A stretch of 37,450 nt of DNA. Source: Saprolegnia diclina VS20 (lineage: Eukaryota > Oomycota > Saprolegniomycetes > Saprolegniales > Saprolegniaceae). The position numbers were made by a program, and so were the translations under genes. Where the stretch lies: contig NW_008246154.1 in NCBI RefSeq assembly GCF_000281045.1, forward strand, positions 19,781 through 57,230. Direction: 5' to 3'. The notes under the pieces are model-generated. The model made no database searches and was not told the DNA's origin. It saw only the letters and a list, made by a program, of their open reading frames with translations. Shown piece after piece: positions 1 through 10,560 of the stretch; within the stretch, counting starts at the first letter, position 1; the number at the start of each line of letters is the position of its first letter.

Positions 1-41
1 ATCCAACAGAGGGTGGTTGTATGTACTACGCCGTCACTCGA

Positions 42-1767
42 TCACGCCCCCTTTTGCTTTTCAGTCGCCGCTTGCTGTTTGAGCTCGGTCGCGCAACTCA
101 AACAAACGGGCATCCACTTGGAGGCTGCGCACTTGGTGGCAGCGTCGGCTGTTTTGCAATGGGAGCAGGTCGGTACGGACGTGGTCTCGGCGTGCGACGC
201 GACCGGAGATGGTGTTGTTGGCGCGTATTTATCGAATTTGGCCATGAGCGCGCGCTCGTTCTCTTCCTTGAACATCGCGACGCGCTGGCGCTGCGCTTCC
301 CACGCCTCGGCGTCTCGCTTCTTCTTGGCATCGCGGTCGGAGGCCACGCGGGCCTGCAGATCGTTGTAGTCGGCTTCAACTCGCCGGAGGATCCATGTAA
401 GGCCCGTCTCAAGTGCGTCGTCGACGCGCCCTGCGTTGGCACCCGCCTTGGCGACGCATTCCAGCACCTTCTTGTTGTTGTACATGCCGACTTGGAGGTC
501 GCGGCAAAACTGTTTCTCGTTCACGGCGCCCGGCAAGTCTTTTTTGTTGGCAAATCTACGCGTTGAGTTTTGAGTTCGAGTGGACCGCATCAAAGTGTGA
601 GCATTAGTACATGAGCAGTGGTTTGCCGACAAGAAGGGGGTGCTCCATGGCCTGCGAGAGGATCGTGGCGGCTTCCGCGAATCGCGCCGGTGCTGCCGCG
701 TCAACGACGTAAATGACGGCGTGCGCCTAGGTCGTTTTCAGTCGACAATCGAAAGGACAAGTTGTACATCAGCATAGTATTCCTTCCAGACCGCCCGAAA
801 CGTGGGCCCGCCGCCCAAGTCGACAAACATTGCGAGACCATTGGCCATTTGAAACTTGACGGACGTATAGCCGGCACTGGGTCCGTGCTCCTTCTCCAGG
901 TCTATACTACCTGAGAAGAGTGACGCGCGAGAGCACCGGGCGTACCGCCTTGGAGCGTCGAGAGCAAGGTCGACTTGCCCGCGCCGTCAATACCGAGGAG
1001 GAGGATCACAGGCTCCATGGCCCGGGGCGTGGTCGGACGCGGCGTCTTGGTCGTCGCAGGCTCGACCTCGGGCTCAGCGTTGGGCCGGCGCAGTAGGATC
1101 GGATGGATGTGCTCCTCGACCTTGTTGTTGTCATACCGAATTGTGTATGTGGTCGACGCAGCGTCGTAGGCTTCGATGACCGCAGGTACAAACTTGGGGC
1201 GGCCTTTGAAGCGACACTCGACAGCGTCCCCGATCGCATACACTTCATGCGCAATCGCGAGCGATGAAAGCCCATTGGACTCGAGGTCACGAATGTCATT
1301 GTTGTTGTTGCTTCCATGTGCCATGCTGCGCGTGTGAGCGACCGATACCAAGTAGGCTAGTCAGTAGCCATAGCAACACACATGTGGCAGAGACGTGAAC
1401 GTACCGCGCACGTCATTCGGCTTTTCTTGCATGATGCGCTGTGTCAGGTCCTCCATGATAGGTAGCACGCTCGACGACATGAAGGTAACCATGCGCTGAC
1501 GGCGTGCTGTCACCGACTTGTTGGCCTCGCTCAGGTGCTTCATACGTCCGAGGCCCCCCGCGCCATTTTCCAAGTAGCTCGCCATGAACTCGTACACGTT
1601 ACTGGGCTGGTACAACAGCAAGGTCTCGATGAGCGGCATCAAGAGCGGATCCACACGCGTCCGGAGGTACTCGTGCTCCGCATCGAGCTGTGCGCGGGCT
1701 ACGACATGTAAGATCTCAGTTGCGAGCGCATCGTCACCACGGCAGATGCACCTGCCACCGACGCCAT
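42..1767 (-). CDS. ARL13: ARL13-like ciliary GTPase with N-terminal RIIa-like and Tudor-like domains
   Basis: Model: join of complement 1767..1752, 1698..1405, 1356..946, 910..768, 726..611, 555..42 (497 codons); all phases agree and introns are 53, 48, 35, 41 and 55 bases. Domains in order: an RIIa/DPY30-like dimerisation segment (about residues 10-50, core DPLLMPLIETLLL), a Tudor-like barrel (about 140-190, GDAVECRFKGR), then an ARF-type GTPase with P-loop GIDGAGKS (about 220), switch region GYTSVKF, G3 DLGGG and G4 ANKKD. The Gly after DLG replaces the ARF catalytic Gln, as in ARL13B, and YYADAHAVIYVVD plus the following long charged coiled coil are ARL13-like. The C-terminus has a five-cysteine cluster (CSHC...CLSC). 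ARL13 proteins act in cilia as membrane-associated GTPases and as exchange factors for ARL3. If exon 2 is not joined to exon 3, a shorter ARL13 would start at the ATG at 1324 (383 residues) and the RIIa part would be a separate gene. ARL13 identity is firm; the fusion is likely. Confidence 0.82.
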
Positions 1768-2151
1768 CCTGCGGGAAATGGCGGTAAAGCCACTCACCGG
1801 ACGGGCTAAAAATAGCTGACCAATCATCGCGCCGAATTGGCAATCTTCGAGGGGCACGCAAAACCGCACCGATTTCGTTTTCACACCTCGACCGCCTCGA
1901 GACGGGAACGGCCGATGCAGTACTGCGTACGTCACGGTCGCAGATGTACGACAATATTGCACCGCGTTCCGCCTCAACGAGAAACACGTTGTATCCGAAA
2001 TTGACGCGATTGCAAGTCCTGAGGACGCTCGCGTGGAGCCGACAGGCTGGTCGGAATGCGGGTGCGTCTCTGCGATTCAGTGCATCTTTCAGTGTAGTAG
2101 GTGCGTCATTGAACGTTACGGAAGCGCACCTGTCGAGTGGGCGAAACGAAG
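1768..2151. other. Divergent intergenic region
   Basis: This lies between the start of the ARL13-like gene (leftward) and the PH-RasGEF gene (rightward) and must hold both promoters. Short open frames cross it on both strands, but none continues a recognisable domain. I see no gene. Confidence 0.5.
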
Positions 2152-4742
2152 ATGGCGACCGAAGCCAAGCGCGGCATCGTCGGCGTCCGCGGCACTTGGA
2201 TGGTGCGTGGTGTCCTTGATGGCATATGTGATATATATCAGTTACTCTCTCTCTAGTGGCGGGACCGTGATGTCGTCATCAGCAAGACTGGCGACCTCTT
2301 TGTCTATCGCAAAGGCACGAGCACCCTCAAGCTCAAGGTGCCTTGCTCGTATCTCGATGGCGGCTTGACCCGTAGTGTTAGATTCATCTGTGGGACCCGG
2401 CCGTGCAGATCACGTTCCACGCCGACGACACCCTGCTTCAGATCAAGACGCGCAGCGACGACGTCCTCTTCGACTGCAAAGAGACTAGCCACCGTGACGC
2501 ATGGCTCGCCGCCATTTACACCGTGCAGGCCGCGGCACCGCCAGTGCGATCGTCCTCAGCGCCCGGTGTCGTAGCGCTTGACGACTCGGACGACTCGGAC
2601 GACGGCGACTTTGAGATTTACGCTGATGAGACCGAGACACTTGCGGCCTTTCAGAACGTGCGCCGCTCGATCACGTGCGATCTCGGCGTCGACGCCAGCG
2701 ATGGCAACGACACGGCGACGTTGAACGAGGCGGAGAAAGCCAAGCACTGGAACGCTTTGGCCGCCTTTATCGAACACGTCGACGGCGCTGGGCGCAGTGT
2801 GCTCTTGCACTGGGATGTTCTTCTCACACTTCCGGTCGGCCTCTCGATGGCCAACCTCTTGACGGCGCTTGGCGAACGTAATCGACCGGCGACGTCTCCT
2901 ACGGCCGCGCCACAAGCTCGACCGCGCAAGACGTCGGCGTCGCAAAAGACACTGGTGACCGCATTTGTGCGAGACCTCCTCTTCCACCCGACGTACGGCC
3001 ACCGACTCGGGAAGGATGCGACCATGGCGGCCAACGTCCACCTCATTGACAAGTACTTTCCGCATTGCCGCCTTCGCCGGTTCAGCAACTTGGACGATAA
3101 GGACCTGCCCGTCGTCGTCGCGGCCCATCAACTCGTTGAGCCGTCACCGCCGCCTACCATTAGCGTTCGGCTCATGCCCCAGCGCGGGAACCGGCACATT
3201 CTTCTGTCAGACAAGGCTATAGCACCAGCCTCGACGCCGCCGCCACCGCGTGGCAGCTCGCCGCTCGCGACGCTTCAAACACTGCGCTCTGTCTTGGAGA
3301 ATCACCGCCTCACGCCCGAGGCCTTTGCGGAGCAGTGTACGCTTTTTCACCGATCGCAGCTCGGCAAAGTTCCGCTACCGACTTTTCTCGGGCCTGCCAC
3401 GGACGAGCAAAAGGCCATTTCGGACCACTTCAACAAACTCACCGCCTATCTGGTGTGGTCGGTCATTGCTGAAGAGAGTCCGCTCGAACGCGCGCAGGCC
3501 ATCGAGACCATCACGGCGATCGCGGTTGCCGCCAACGGCCACGACCTCAACAACTTTCACCTTGTCATGGCGAGCATCGGGTGCCTCGGTGACACGCCGC
3601 TCATGCCATCGCGCCTGCCTGCCACGTGGAAGCGCGTGCGCGCCAAGTGCAAAGCCCAGCTCTTTGAATTACGGTCGCTCTGCGACCACAATGGCGGCTT
3701 TGAGACGCTTCGGAAGAAGCAGTTGCTCATGAGCGGGACCGCCGCGACATTGCCGTTTTTAGGTGTCGTCGGCGCGGCACTGGAGCGGCTGCGCACCACG
3801 CCGCTCTTCACTGGCGGGCGCATCGACGTCGAGAAGCTCACACGGCAGTACGATGCCCTTTGCGTCGTCGAGAATGCCCTCGAGCGCAGCTATGTATTCG
3901 AGCCCCACGCTAGCATCCAGGCGTTTCTGCAAGGACTGCCGCCACCGATGGACGGGCTCCAGTCCCGGTCGCTCGCCCTTCAAAGCATCGAAGCCTCGTA
4001 CGGGTCAACCTCCACTTTTCGTGTCGCATCGTTTGGTGACGGACCCCCGCGGTGGTCGTCGACGTCGTCCGAGGCGAGCCGCGTCGTGCCCTTCAAGTAT
4101 GCGTGCGCGCTTCAGCGCACGGTCCCGGACGCCAAGGACCGCCTCGCTCTCTACATGGAGCTGCTGCTCGTGTCGGACAAGACGCCTGTGCTGAAGCTTG
4201 TCCAGAGCCTCTTGCGCGATGTCCACGAGTCACTATTTCGCACGTCGACGCAAGCGACGTGCGACCTCCTCGTCGCGCGCTGGGACGGACTCGTGACGGC
4301 GATGGTGACGTACTGTCTACCAGAGATCGTCGACGTCGTCGGACCTGACGGCGCACTCGAGCCACTGCTCTACGAGAGTGTAATCCGCGCTGTCTTTCCC
4401 GCGTTTGCGCGCGGTGTCTACTGCAAAGTGGTCGCCGAGCATACGACGACGAGCATAGAAAGGAGGATGCGCGATCCCTCGATACAACTGCACCCGCTGG
4501 ACGCGTTGGTCGCACCGACAAGTCCTATCCATGCACTGCAGCTCATTGCCGATGTGCTTGCAACGTTGCCGACGGCAGCAGCCGAGTACGAGTTTCAAAA
4601 GGTGCTCCACACAAGCCGTGTACCAAACCCACGCGCATTGCGGGTCTTCATGGCGGCGTCGCTCGACCCGACCAAGCTCCGAGACACACTGCGGCATGCG
4701 CTGGCCGTATACACACGTTGCATTGTCGACTTGGCAGAATGA
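2152..4742 (+). CDS. PH-domain RasGEF (CDC25-type exchange factor)
   Basis: Model: join 2152..2202, 2257..2337, 2382..4742 (830 residues); introns of 54 and 44 bases. The two short 5' exons and the start of exon 3 together build one PH domain (about residues 5-95, ending at the Trp of DAWLAAIYTV). The second intron's acceptor was chosen at 2381 because it keeps the PH strands continuous. An acidic stretch follows (DDSDDSDDGD). Residues of about 335-565 match the CDC25 RasGEF fold in order: HFNKLTAYLVWSVI, ERAQAIETITAIA, DLNNFHLVMASI, LPFLGVVGAALERL and a closing FEPHASIQAFLQG. A divergent REM-like helical segment may precede it. RasGEFs load GTP onto Ras-family GTPases at membranes, with the PH domain a probable lipid anchor. 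The last 260 or so residues are helical and not recognised; I looked for a VPS9 domain there and could not support one. Exchange activity is inferred. Confidence 0.85.
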
Positions 4743-4860
4743 GTAGGACAAGAGTACCGTCGTACGGTGCTGCTTGCACCGATACCCGAGCTCTTTTGAT
4801 TGCAAATTTCATATGTAGAAGAAGGAATGTCCTTTGCACGCATCATTATTTTGTACATGG

Positions 4861-4897
4861 CCAATCAATGACCGATGTATCGGATTTTTGGACCAAT
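4861..4897 (+). promoter_or_regulatory. Pair of CCAAT boxes upstream of the pirin relic
   Basis: CCAATCA occurs at 4861 and again at 4893, about 115-150 bases before the pirin ATG at 5012. Similar CCAAT or ATTGG elements sit 50-120 bases ahead of several other genes here, so these are probable remains of its promoter. Confidence 0.35.
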
Positions 4898-5011
4898 CAA
4901 AATTTGCCACTCAGCATCCCAAGGAAGCAGCCTGTGCTTTGGGGTGAAAGGCTTCCGCGCTACCTCGGTACTAGTACTTGATGACATGGTGCCATTTACG
5001 AATCGGCCGCC

Positions 5012-5832
5012 ATGCTCATATTCCGATCCATTTCCAAGAGCTTTGTCTCGGTGCAGCGCGAAGGCGTCGGTGCGACGGTCCGCCTGTCCATGGTCAACCG
5101 ATGCTGCGTCGCCTCTCGACCCGTTCTTGATGCTCGACGAGTTCCACGTGCAGCTCCCCGGCAGGTTTCCCGACCACCCGCACCGCGGCTTTGAGACCAT
5201 CACGTACCTCGTACCGCACTCGCCCGGCATGATGCTCCACGAAGACTTTAGCGGCCACCACGGCGAGCTCGCGCCAGCGCCCTCCAGTCGATGTGTCCCG
5301 CCCGCGGTATTGTCCACTCGGAGATGCCTGCGAGCTGCAACAAGCCTGCGATTGGACTCCACTTCTGGCTCAATTTGCCCAAGTTGCTCAAGATGACCGA
5401 GCCGAAATACCAGGAGATTCCGGCCAAAGGGCTCCCGCGAGTCAAGCAGGGAACATTGAGGTGATCGTGATCGCGGGCCAAGCCATGGGCGCGACCGCCA
5501 ACGTCTTTACCAACGTCCCGATCACGTACGTCCACTTTATCTTTTCCGGCGCAGCGTCGCACTCGCATGCACTGCCGAAGGACCACAATGCGTTCGTGTA
5601 TATCATCTCGGGCGAAGGCTCCATAGGTGGCAGCCGCGTCGAGCCGCACTCGGTGGGTTTGCTCTCGGCTGACGGCAACGAAGACGGCGTCACGCTCGAG
5701 ACCACGGGCGAAATGCAGTGCGTCGGGCTCAGCGGCAAGCCCATCAACGAGCCCATCAACAGCAGTACGGTCCACTTGCCATGACGACGCGCGGACCTTC
5801 AAGCAACGATCCAAGACGACAACTTTGGATAA
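5012..5832 (+). pseudogene. Pirin family protein, broken by about five frame changes
   Basis: Pirins are nuclear or cytosolic bicupin iron proteins with cofactor or quercetinase roles. Nearly the whole family pattern is readable, but in pieces. SISKSFVSVQREGVGA starts at 5012. DPFLMLDEFHVQLPG through HHGEL follows in another frame from about 5102. RGIVHSEMP through EIPAKGLPRV is in a third register from about 5275. IEVIVIAGQAMGA through GKPINEPI runs from about 5455. QQYGPLAMTTR is at 5760, and DLQATIQDDNFG then stop ends at 5832. Frame changes fall near 5100, 5272, 5453, 5758 and 5790, most fitting single-base losses. The iron ligands His-X-His (DHPHRG) and His-X-Glu (HSEM) survive, so decay looks recent. 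No GT-AG pair repairs these breaks. A cluster of assembly errors is the alternative, but neighbouring genes are clean. Confidence 0.85.
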
Positions 5833-6538
5833 CGGCTTTGAGAACGCACCGGACTGGAGCTCGTCGATTGGTGAACTCGCGCTCAAGTCAATGCCACCGA
5901 CGACGTGACCAAATGTTGTGTTGTCAGCACAATTTTTCCTTCGTAATTGCATGTTTACGTCCTGTTGCCAGAGTTAACGTAAACACGCAATTTGGTCGAA
6001 ATTCATACACTTCTTCTTGGACTAATGCAATGTCTTTCTACATTGCAGCGTGCTCCAACTTTGCTGTGTCACGTACGCCTCATGGCGCACACCCACATCA
6101 ACCGTTCATGTGCACACGGCGGTCGATCACAGAACGTAGTCGATCTGTGGCCCATGCATACGCACGCAAGAAGACCTCGGTTGCTATCATGCTCTGAAGC
6201 TCTGCGCTTGGATTGCAGCGTGGCCCACCTTGGCCAGAGACGACGTCGACGGCGCGTGTCCCTCGGGGACGAAGACGGACGCTGCGTCGGTGCTATAGCA
6301 CCAGCCCTTGCCGCCCACGCCCGACGCCCGCCCCGCGCAGTCGCCTGTGCAACGATGATGGCGGGCCGGAAGCGACCCATGCTTGGCGTCACGGCGTCAG
6401 TGGCCCTGGGGCGGGCGAGGCGCTGCCATGTGGCGTGCGTCGGCCAAGACGAGAATGTATGTTGACTGAAAACCTCTCAAAACGAATCCCTTCACAACCG
6501 ATTGATCTATCTTCCTCACACTTTCGAGGCGAAGCAAC
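5833..6538. other. Intergenic region with ARP3 promoter
   Basis: This lies between the pirin relic and ARP3. Short frames on both strands show no family pattern. The sequence CTCACACTTTC at about 6525, just before the ARP3 ATG, resembles an oomycete initiator element. I see nothing else. Confidence 0.4.
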
Positions 6539-7939
<1,401 letters not shown>

Positions 7940-8256
7940 GTCGAGAATACCCTGTTGACACGTATACGACACCCCCAATACGACGGCGCTGTCTGTCCAC
8001 TTGTTTCTGATGGGCGTTTATGGCACTACGATCTTAGTTGCGCTTCAACGCTTGTTGGAACAGCTGCAAGCAGGCGAGGCACATTTCGCTGCAAACCATC
8101 ATGCTCTCTATCCAGACCGTCTCACGTGTGCGTACGCTTTGCCTGTGCTGTGGTGGCAACCCTAGCCCTCATGCTGCCCCGTCTACCATTCTAAATCGAG
8201 GCGTCGCACAGGAATTCCATGAGCGCAGTCCATGAAGAAGCCTAGTCACGCAAAAC
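7940..8256. other. Convergent intergenic spacer
   Basis: This holds the 3' ends of ARP3 and of the leftward BT1 transporter. Small frames are present but no supported gene. Confidence 0.5.
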
Positions 8257-10041
8257 CTAGCCGCAGATGGTCACGTTGTTCTTGATGAGCGGGAGACCGT
8301 TGCCACCGGCGACGCGGTAGCACGACGTTTGCGGGAAGAGCGCCATGACGTTGGTCACGATCGAAAACACAAGGGCAAAGGAAAACACAGCGAGCACGGC
8401 GATGGCCGCGGGGGTGCTCGAGCCGCCTTTGCGCTTGAGCTTTTGGACAGCAGCCTTTTGAGGCGGCAGTAGCGGTAGAAACGCAAACGAGAGCATCTTG
8501 AACCCATAGGCAATCGCATACGAATAGGTGACTTGCAGGCGGACATCGTACGTGTCGTTGGCCAAGTCCTTGGGCCTCAGCGTCAAGTACGAGCCCAGGA
8601 GCTTGTAGAAGACAGTGGAAAACGGCGTCGCGAGGTTGACGATCGTCGTGACGAGGCCAAAGACAACGCCTTCGTTGCCAATGTCGGCGATCTCGACTGC
8701 GCAGTAGCCCGAGACAATGAAGCGGATGCCGGCCGGGAGGCTGTCGGGCAGCAGCGTCGTCGAGAAAAAGTACTCTTCCCGGACCACATTCCACGTTGTG
8801 AGCATGAGGATCGTGCCGTCAATGGTCATGACACCGATCGTCGCCAGCGCAATCGTGGTGCGCCAGTTCCAGTTGAGGCCATACCGCCCACAAATGTAAA
8901 TGGCCACCGACGTGAGCAGCGCGTTGGCAACCGCAAAGAGCGACTTTGTGAGCGGCCGCACAGTCGCCCAGAGACTCGGGATGATGGGGGTTGCTGTCGA
9001 GTCGAAATTGTAAAAAAAGTTGCTCAAAAAGCGAAATGCGCAGATTTGCCACATGACGCGCAGTCGCAGTAGGTTCCATAGGTTCCAGAGGTAGCTGCGA
9101 ACGTATGGCTTGACGCCGCGGTCTTCGACGATGAGGAAGAGCGTCGCCCAGATTGCGAGTGCGCACGGTGCAATCAGAACCGCAAATATCACGTTGGGCC
9201 CAATGGACCACGTAAAGCTGCCGTCGTACTCCGGTCCGTTCATGCAAATACCCACAATGAGCAGCGGCAGCATGCTAAACGCGTACCGCACCGCGTAAAT
9301 CGCTGATTGGAGTCGCCCTCGGATGTGGATCGGCTCACGGTGCGCGTACTCGACCACCATGGCGTCGGCGGCGACGTCGGCGAGCATGTAGCCAAAGCTG
9401 CCGAGCGACGAGAGGAGGATCCAGTAGTTGGCTTCGCCCGCCGCATCCACGTTCACGAGCTGCTTTTGCTCGGCCGTCAAGTTGGAGAGGTCGCCACCGC
9501 GCACCTTGCTGATCGCGGCAGCCGAGAGACGAAGGCTTTTGCCGAGGTACGGCTCGGGAAACGGCGCAAACGCCATGAGGCACATGCACGCGAGGCAGAT
9601 GCTCCACCCGATGAGCATGTACGGCCGGCGCTTGTAGCCGCCGATGGGGAAGCAGTCGGAGAGCATGCCGAGGAAGACCTTGAACGACCAGCAGATCGTG
9701 ATGAGCACCGAGTAGGACGCGGCTTCGTAGCCAGCAAAGTTCATGTACTTGACGTACACGGGGTACACGAGCGCGGGGAGGCAGCCGTAGACAACGCCGA
9801 CGGCCGCATACTGGGCGAGGAGCCCGATGGCCTCCTTGGAGTAAAGCTCAAGCGCGCCGCCTTCGCGGATCGCACCGCCAAGGTACAAGTCGTCGCCGTC
9901 GCCGCCATAATGAGGGTCGCCGATCGTCTTGGGCGCCTGCATGTACGCATCGGGCGAGTTCACGATCGTCGTGTGGCGCGTGAGCAGCTCGGCCTCGTCA
10001 AAGAGCCACACGCCCTTGTCGGCCTCGTGCGGCTGCTGCAT
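8257..10041 (-). CDS. BT1-family folate/biopterin transporter, copy 1
   Basis: Intron-free, 594 residues from the ATG at 10041; the frame stays open upstream to about 10200 but with no earlier ATG. BT1/FBT proteins are major-facilitator-like carriers with about 12 membrane spans that import folates and pterins in protists, plants and cyanobacteria. The protein has a soluble acidic N-terminus of about 70 residues (DKGVWLFDEAELL), then repeated hydrophobic helices. Family motifs are the cytoplasmic loop SDCFPIGGYKRRPYM, the ADVAADAMVVEYA helix followed by RGRLQSAIYAVRYAF, and ICAFRFLSNFFYNFDS. A basic loop near KAAVQKLKRKGG precedes the last span, and the C-terminus CYRVAGGNG is shared with the neighbouring copy. 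The substrate is inferred from the family. It lies head-to-tail with a clear paralogue at 10561-12342. Confidence 0.93.
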   Translation of the reverse strand: MQQPHEADKGVWLFDEAELLTRHTTIVNSPDAYMQAPKTIGDPHYGGDGDDLYLGGAIREGGALELYSKEAIGLLAQYAAVGVVYGCLPALVYPVYVKYMNFAGYEAASYSVLITICWSFKVFLGMLSDCFPIGGYKRRPYMLIGWSICLACMCLMAFAPFPEPYLGKSLRLSAAAISKVRGGDLSNLTAEQKQLVNVDAAGEANYWILLSSLGSFGYMLADVAADAMVVEYAHREPIHIRGRLQSAIYAVRYAFSMLPLLIVGICMNGPEYDGSFTWSIGPNVIFAVLIAPCALAIWATLFLIVEDRGVKPYVRSYLWNLWNLLRLRVMWQICAFRFLSNFFYNFDSTATPIIPSLWATVRPLTKSLFAVANALLTSVAIYICGRYGLNWNWRTTIALATIGVMTIDGTILMLTTWNVVREEYFFSTTLLPDSLPAGIRFIVSGYCAVEIADIGNEGVVFGLVTTIVNLATPFSTVFYKLLGSYLTLRPKDLANDTYDVRLQVTYSYAIAYGFKMLSFAFLPLLPPQKAAVQKLKRKGGSSTPAAIAVLAVFSFALVFSIVTNVMALFPQTSCYRVAGGNGLPLIKNNVTICG

Positions 10042-10268
10042 ACTGCGAAAAAATATGTTCCCAAGAGCGCCACGACGCGGGAAAACCGCTTTCTGGGAAA
10101 GGCCGTATCTTGCGAAGAATAGAAGATTTCGTAGAGAGGTGGGTGGCGAGTTGCATGCTACTAGCCACAAAGTGAATGCTTTTGAGGACACAGGCGACAC
10201 GCTTTCTGCAGTGCGTGAATGGCCAGAGCGCCGTGTTGGCTCATGCGAATCAACGTCCGATCCACTTG

Positions 10269-10320
<52 letters not shown>

Positions 10321-10560
10321 GACGCACCTATCTATCCCTATTCCTACCAACCTACTAGTACCACGGTATCACAAAAAGTAGGAAACCCACAACGACCACG
10401 CGCGATTCGCAGTCTTGTGTCATTGTCGATTTACTGAACATTTATGACTTGAAGGACAGACGAACGCGATGAAACACACAGAGGACGGCGGGCACTCGAC
10501 GTCCAAGTTGATAATTGAATGCTGAGATTACTTAGACATGGGACAGAGAGGCTAGACGTC
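10042..10560. other. Spacer between tandem transporters
   Basis: This holds the promoter of BT1 copy 1, the 3' end of copy 2 and the TATC microsatellite. No gene seen. Confidence 0.5.
10269..10320. repeat. TATC tetranucleotide microsatellite
   Basis: Thirteen uninterrupted TATC units (52 bases), followed by short decayed units to about 10337. It is noncoding and probably length-variable between strains. Confidence 0.97.

Noticed and set aside
1361-1987. RIIa-containing frame as an independent 208-residue gene
   Set aside because: It runs through a good intron at its 5' side and through the GTACGT donor at 1404. Spliced reading gives a coherent start and joins to ARL13.
4100-4742. VPS9 domain at the RasGEF C-terminus
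   Set aside because: Helical content is suggestive but the conserved VPS9 Asp and Tyr motifs could not be found.
5012-5832. Programmed frameshifting in pirin
   Set aside because: About five separate frame changes without slippery sites are better explained by decay or sequence error.
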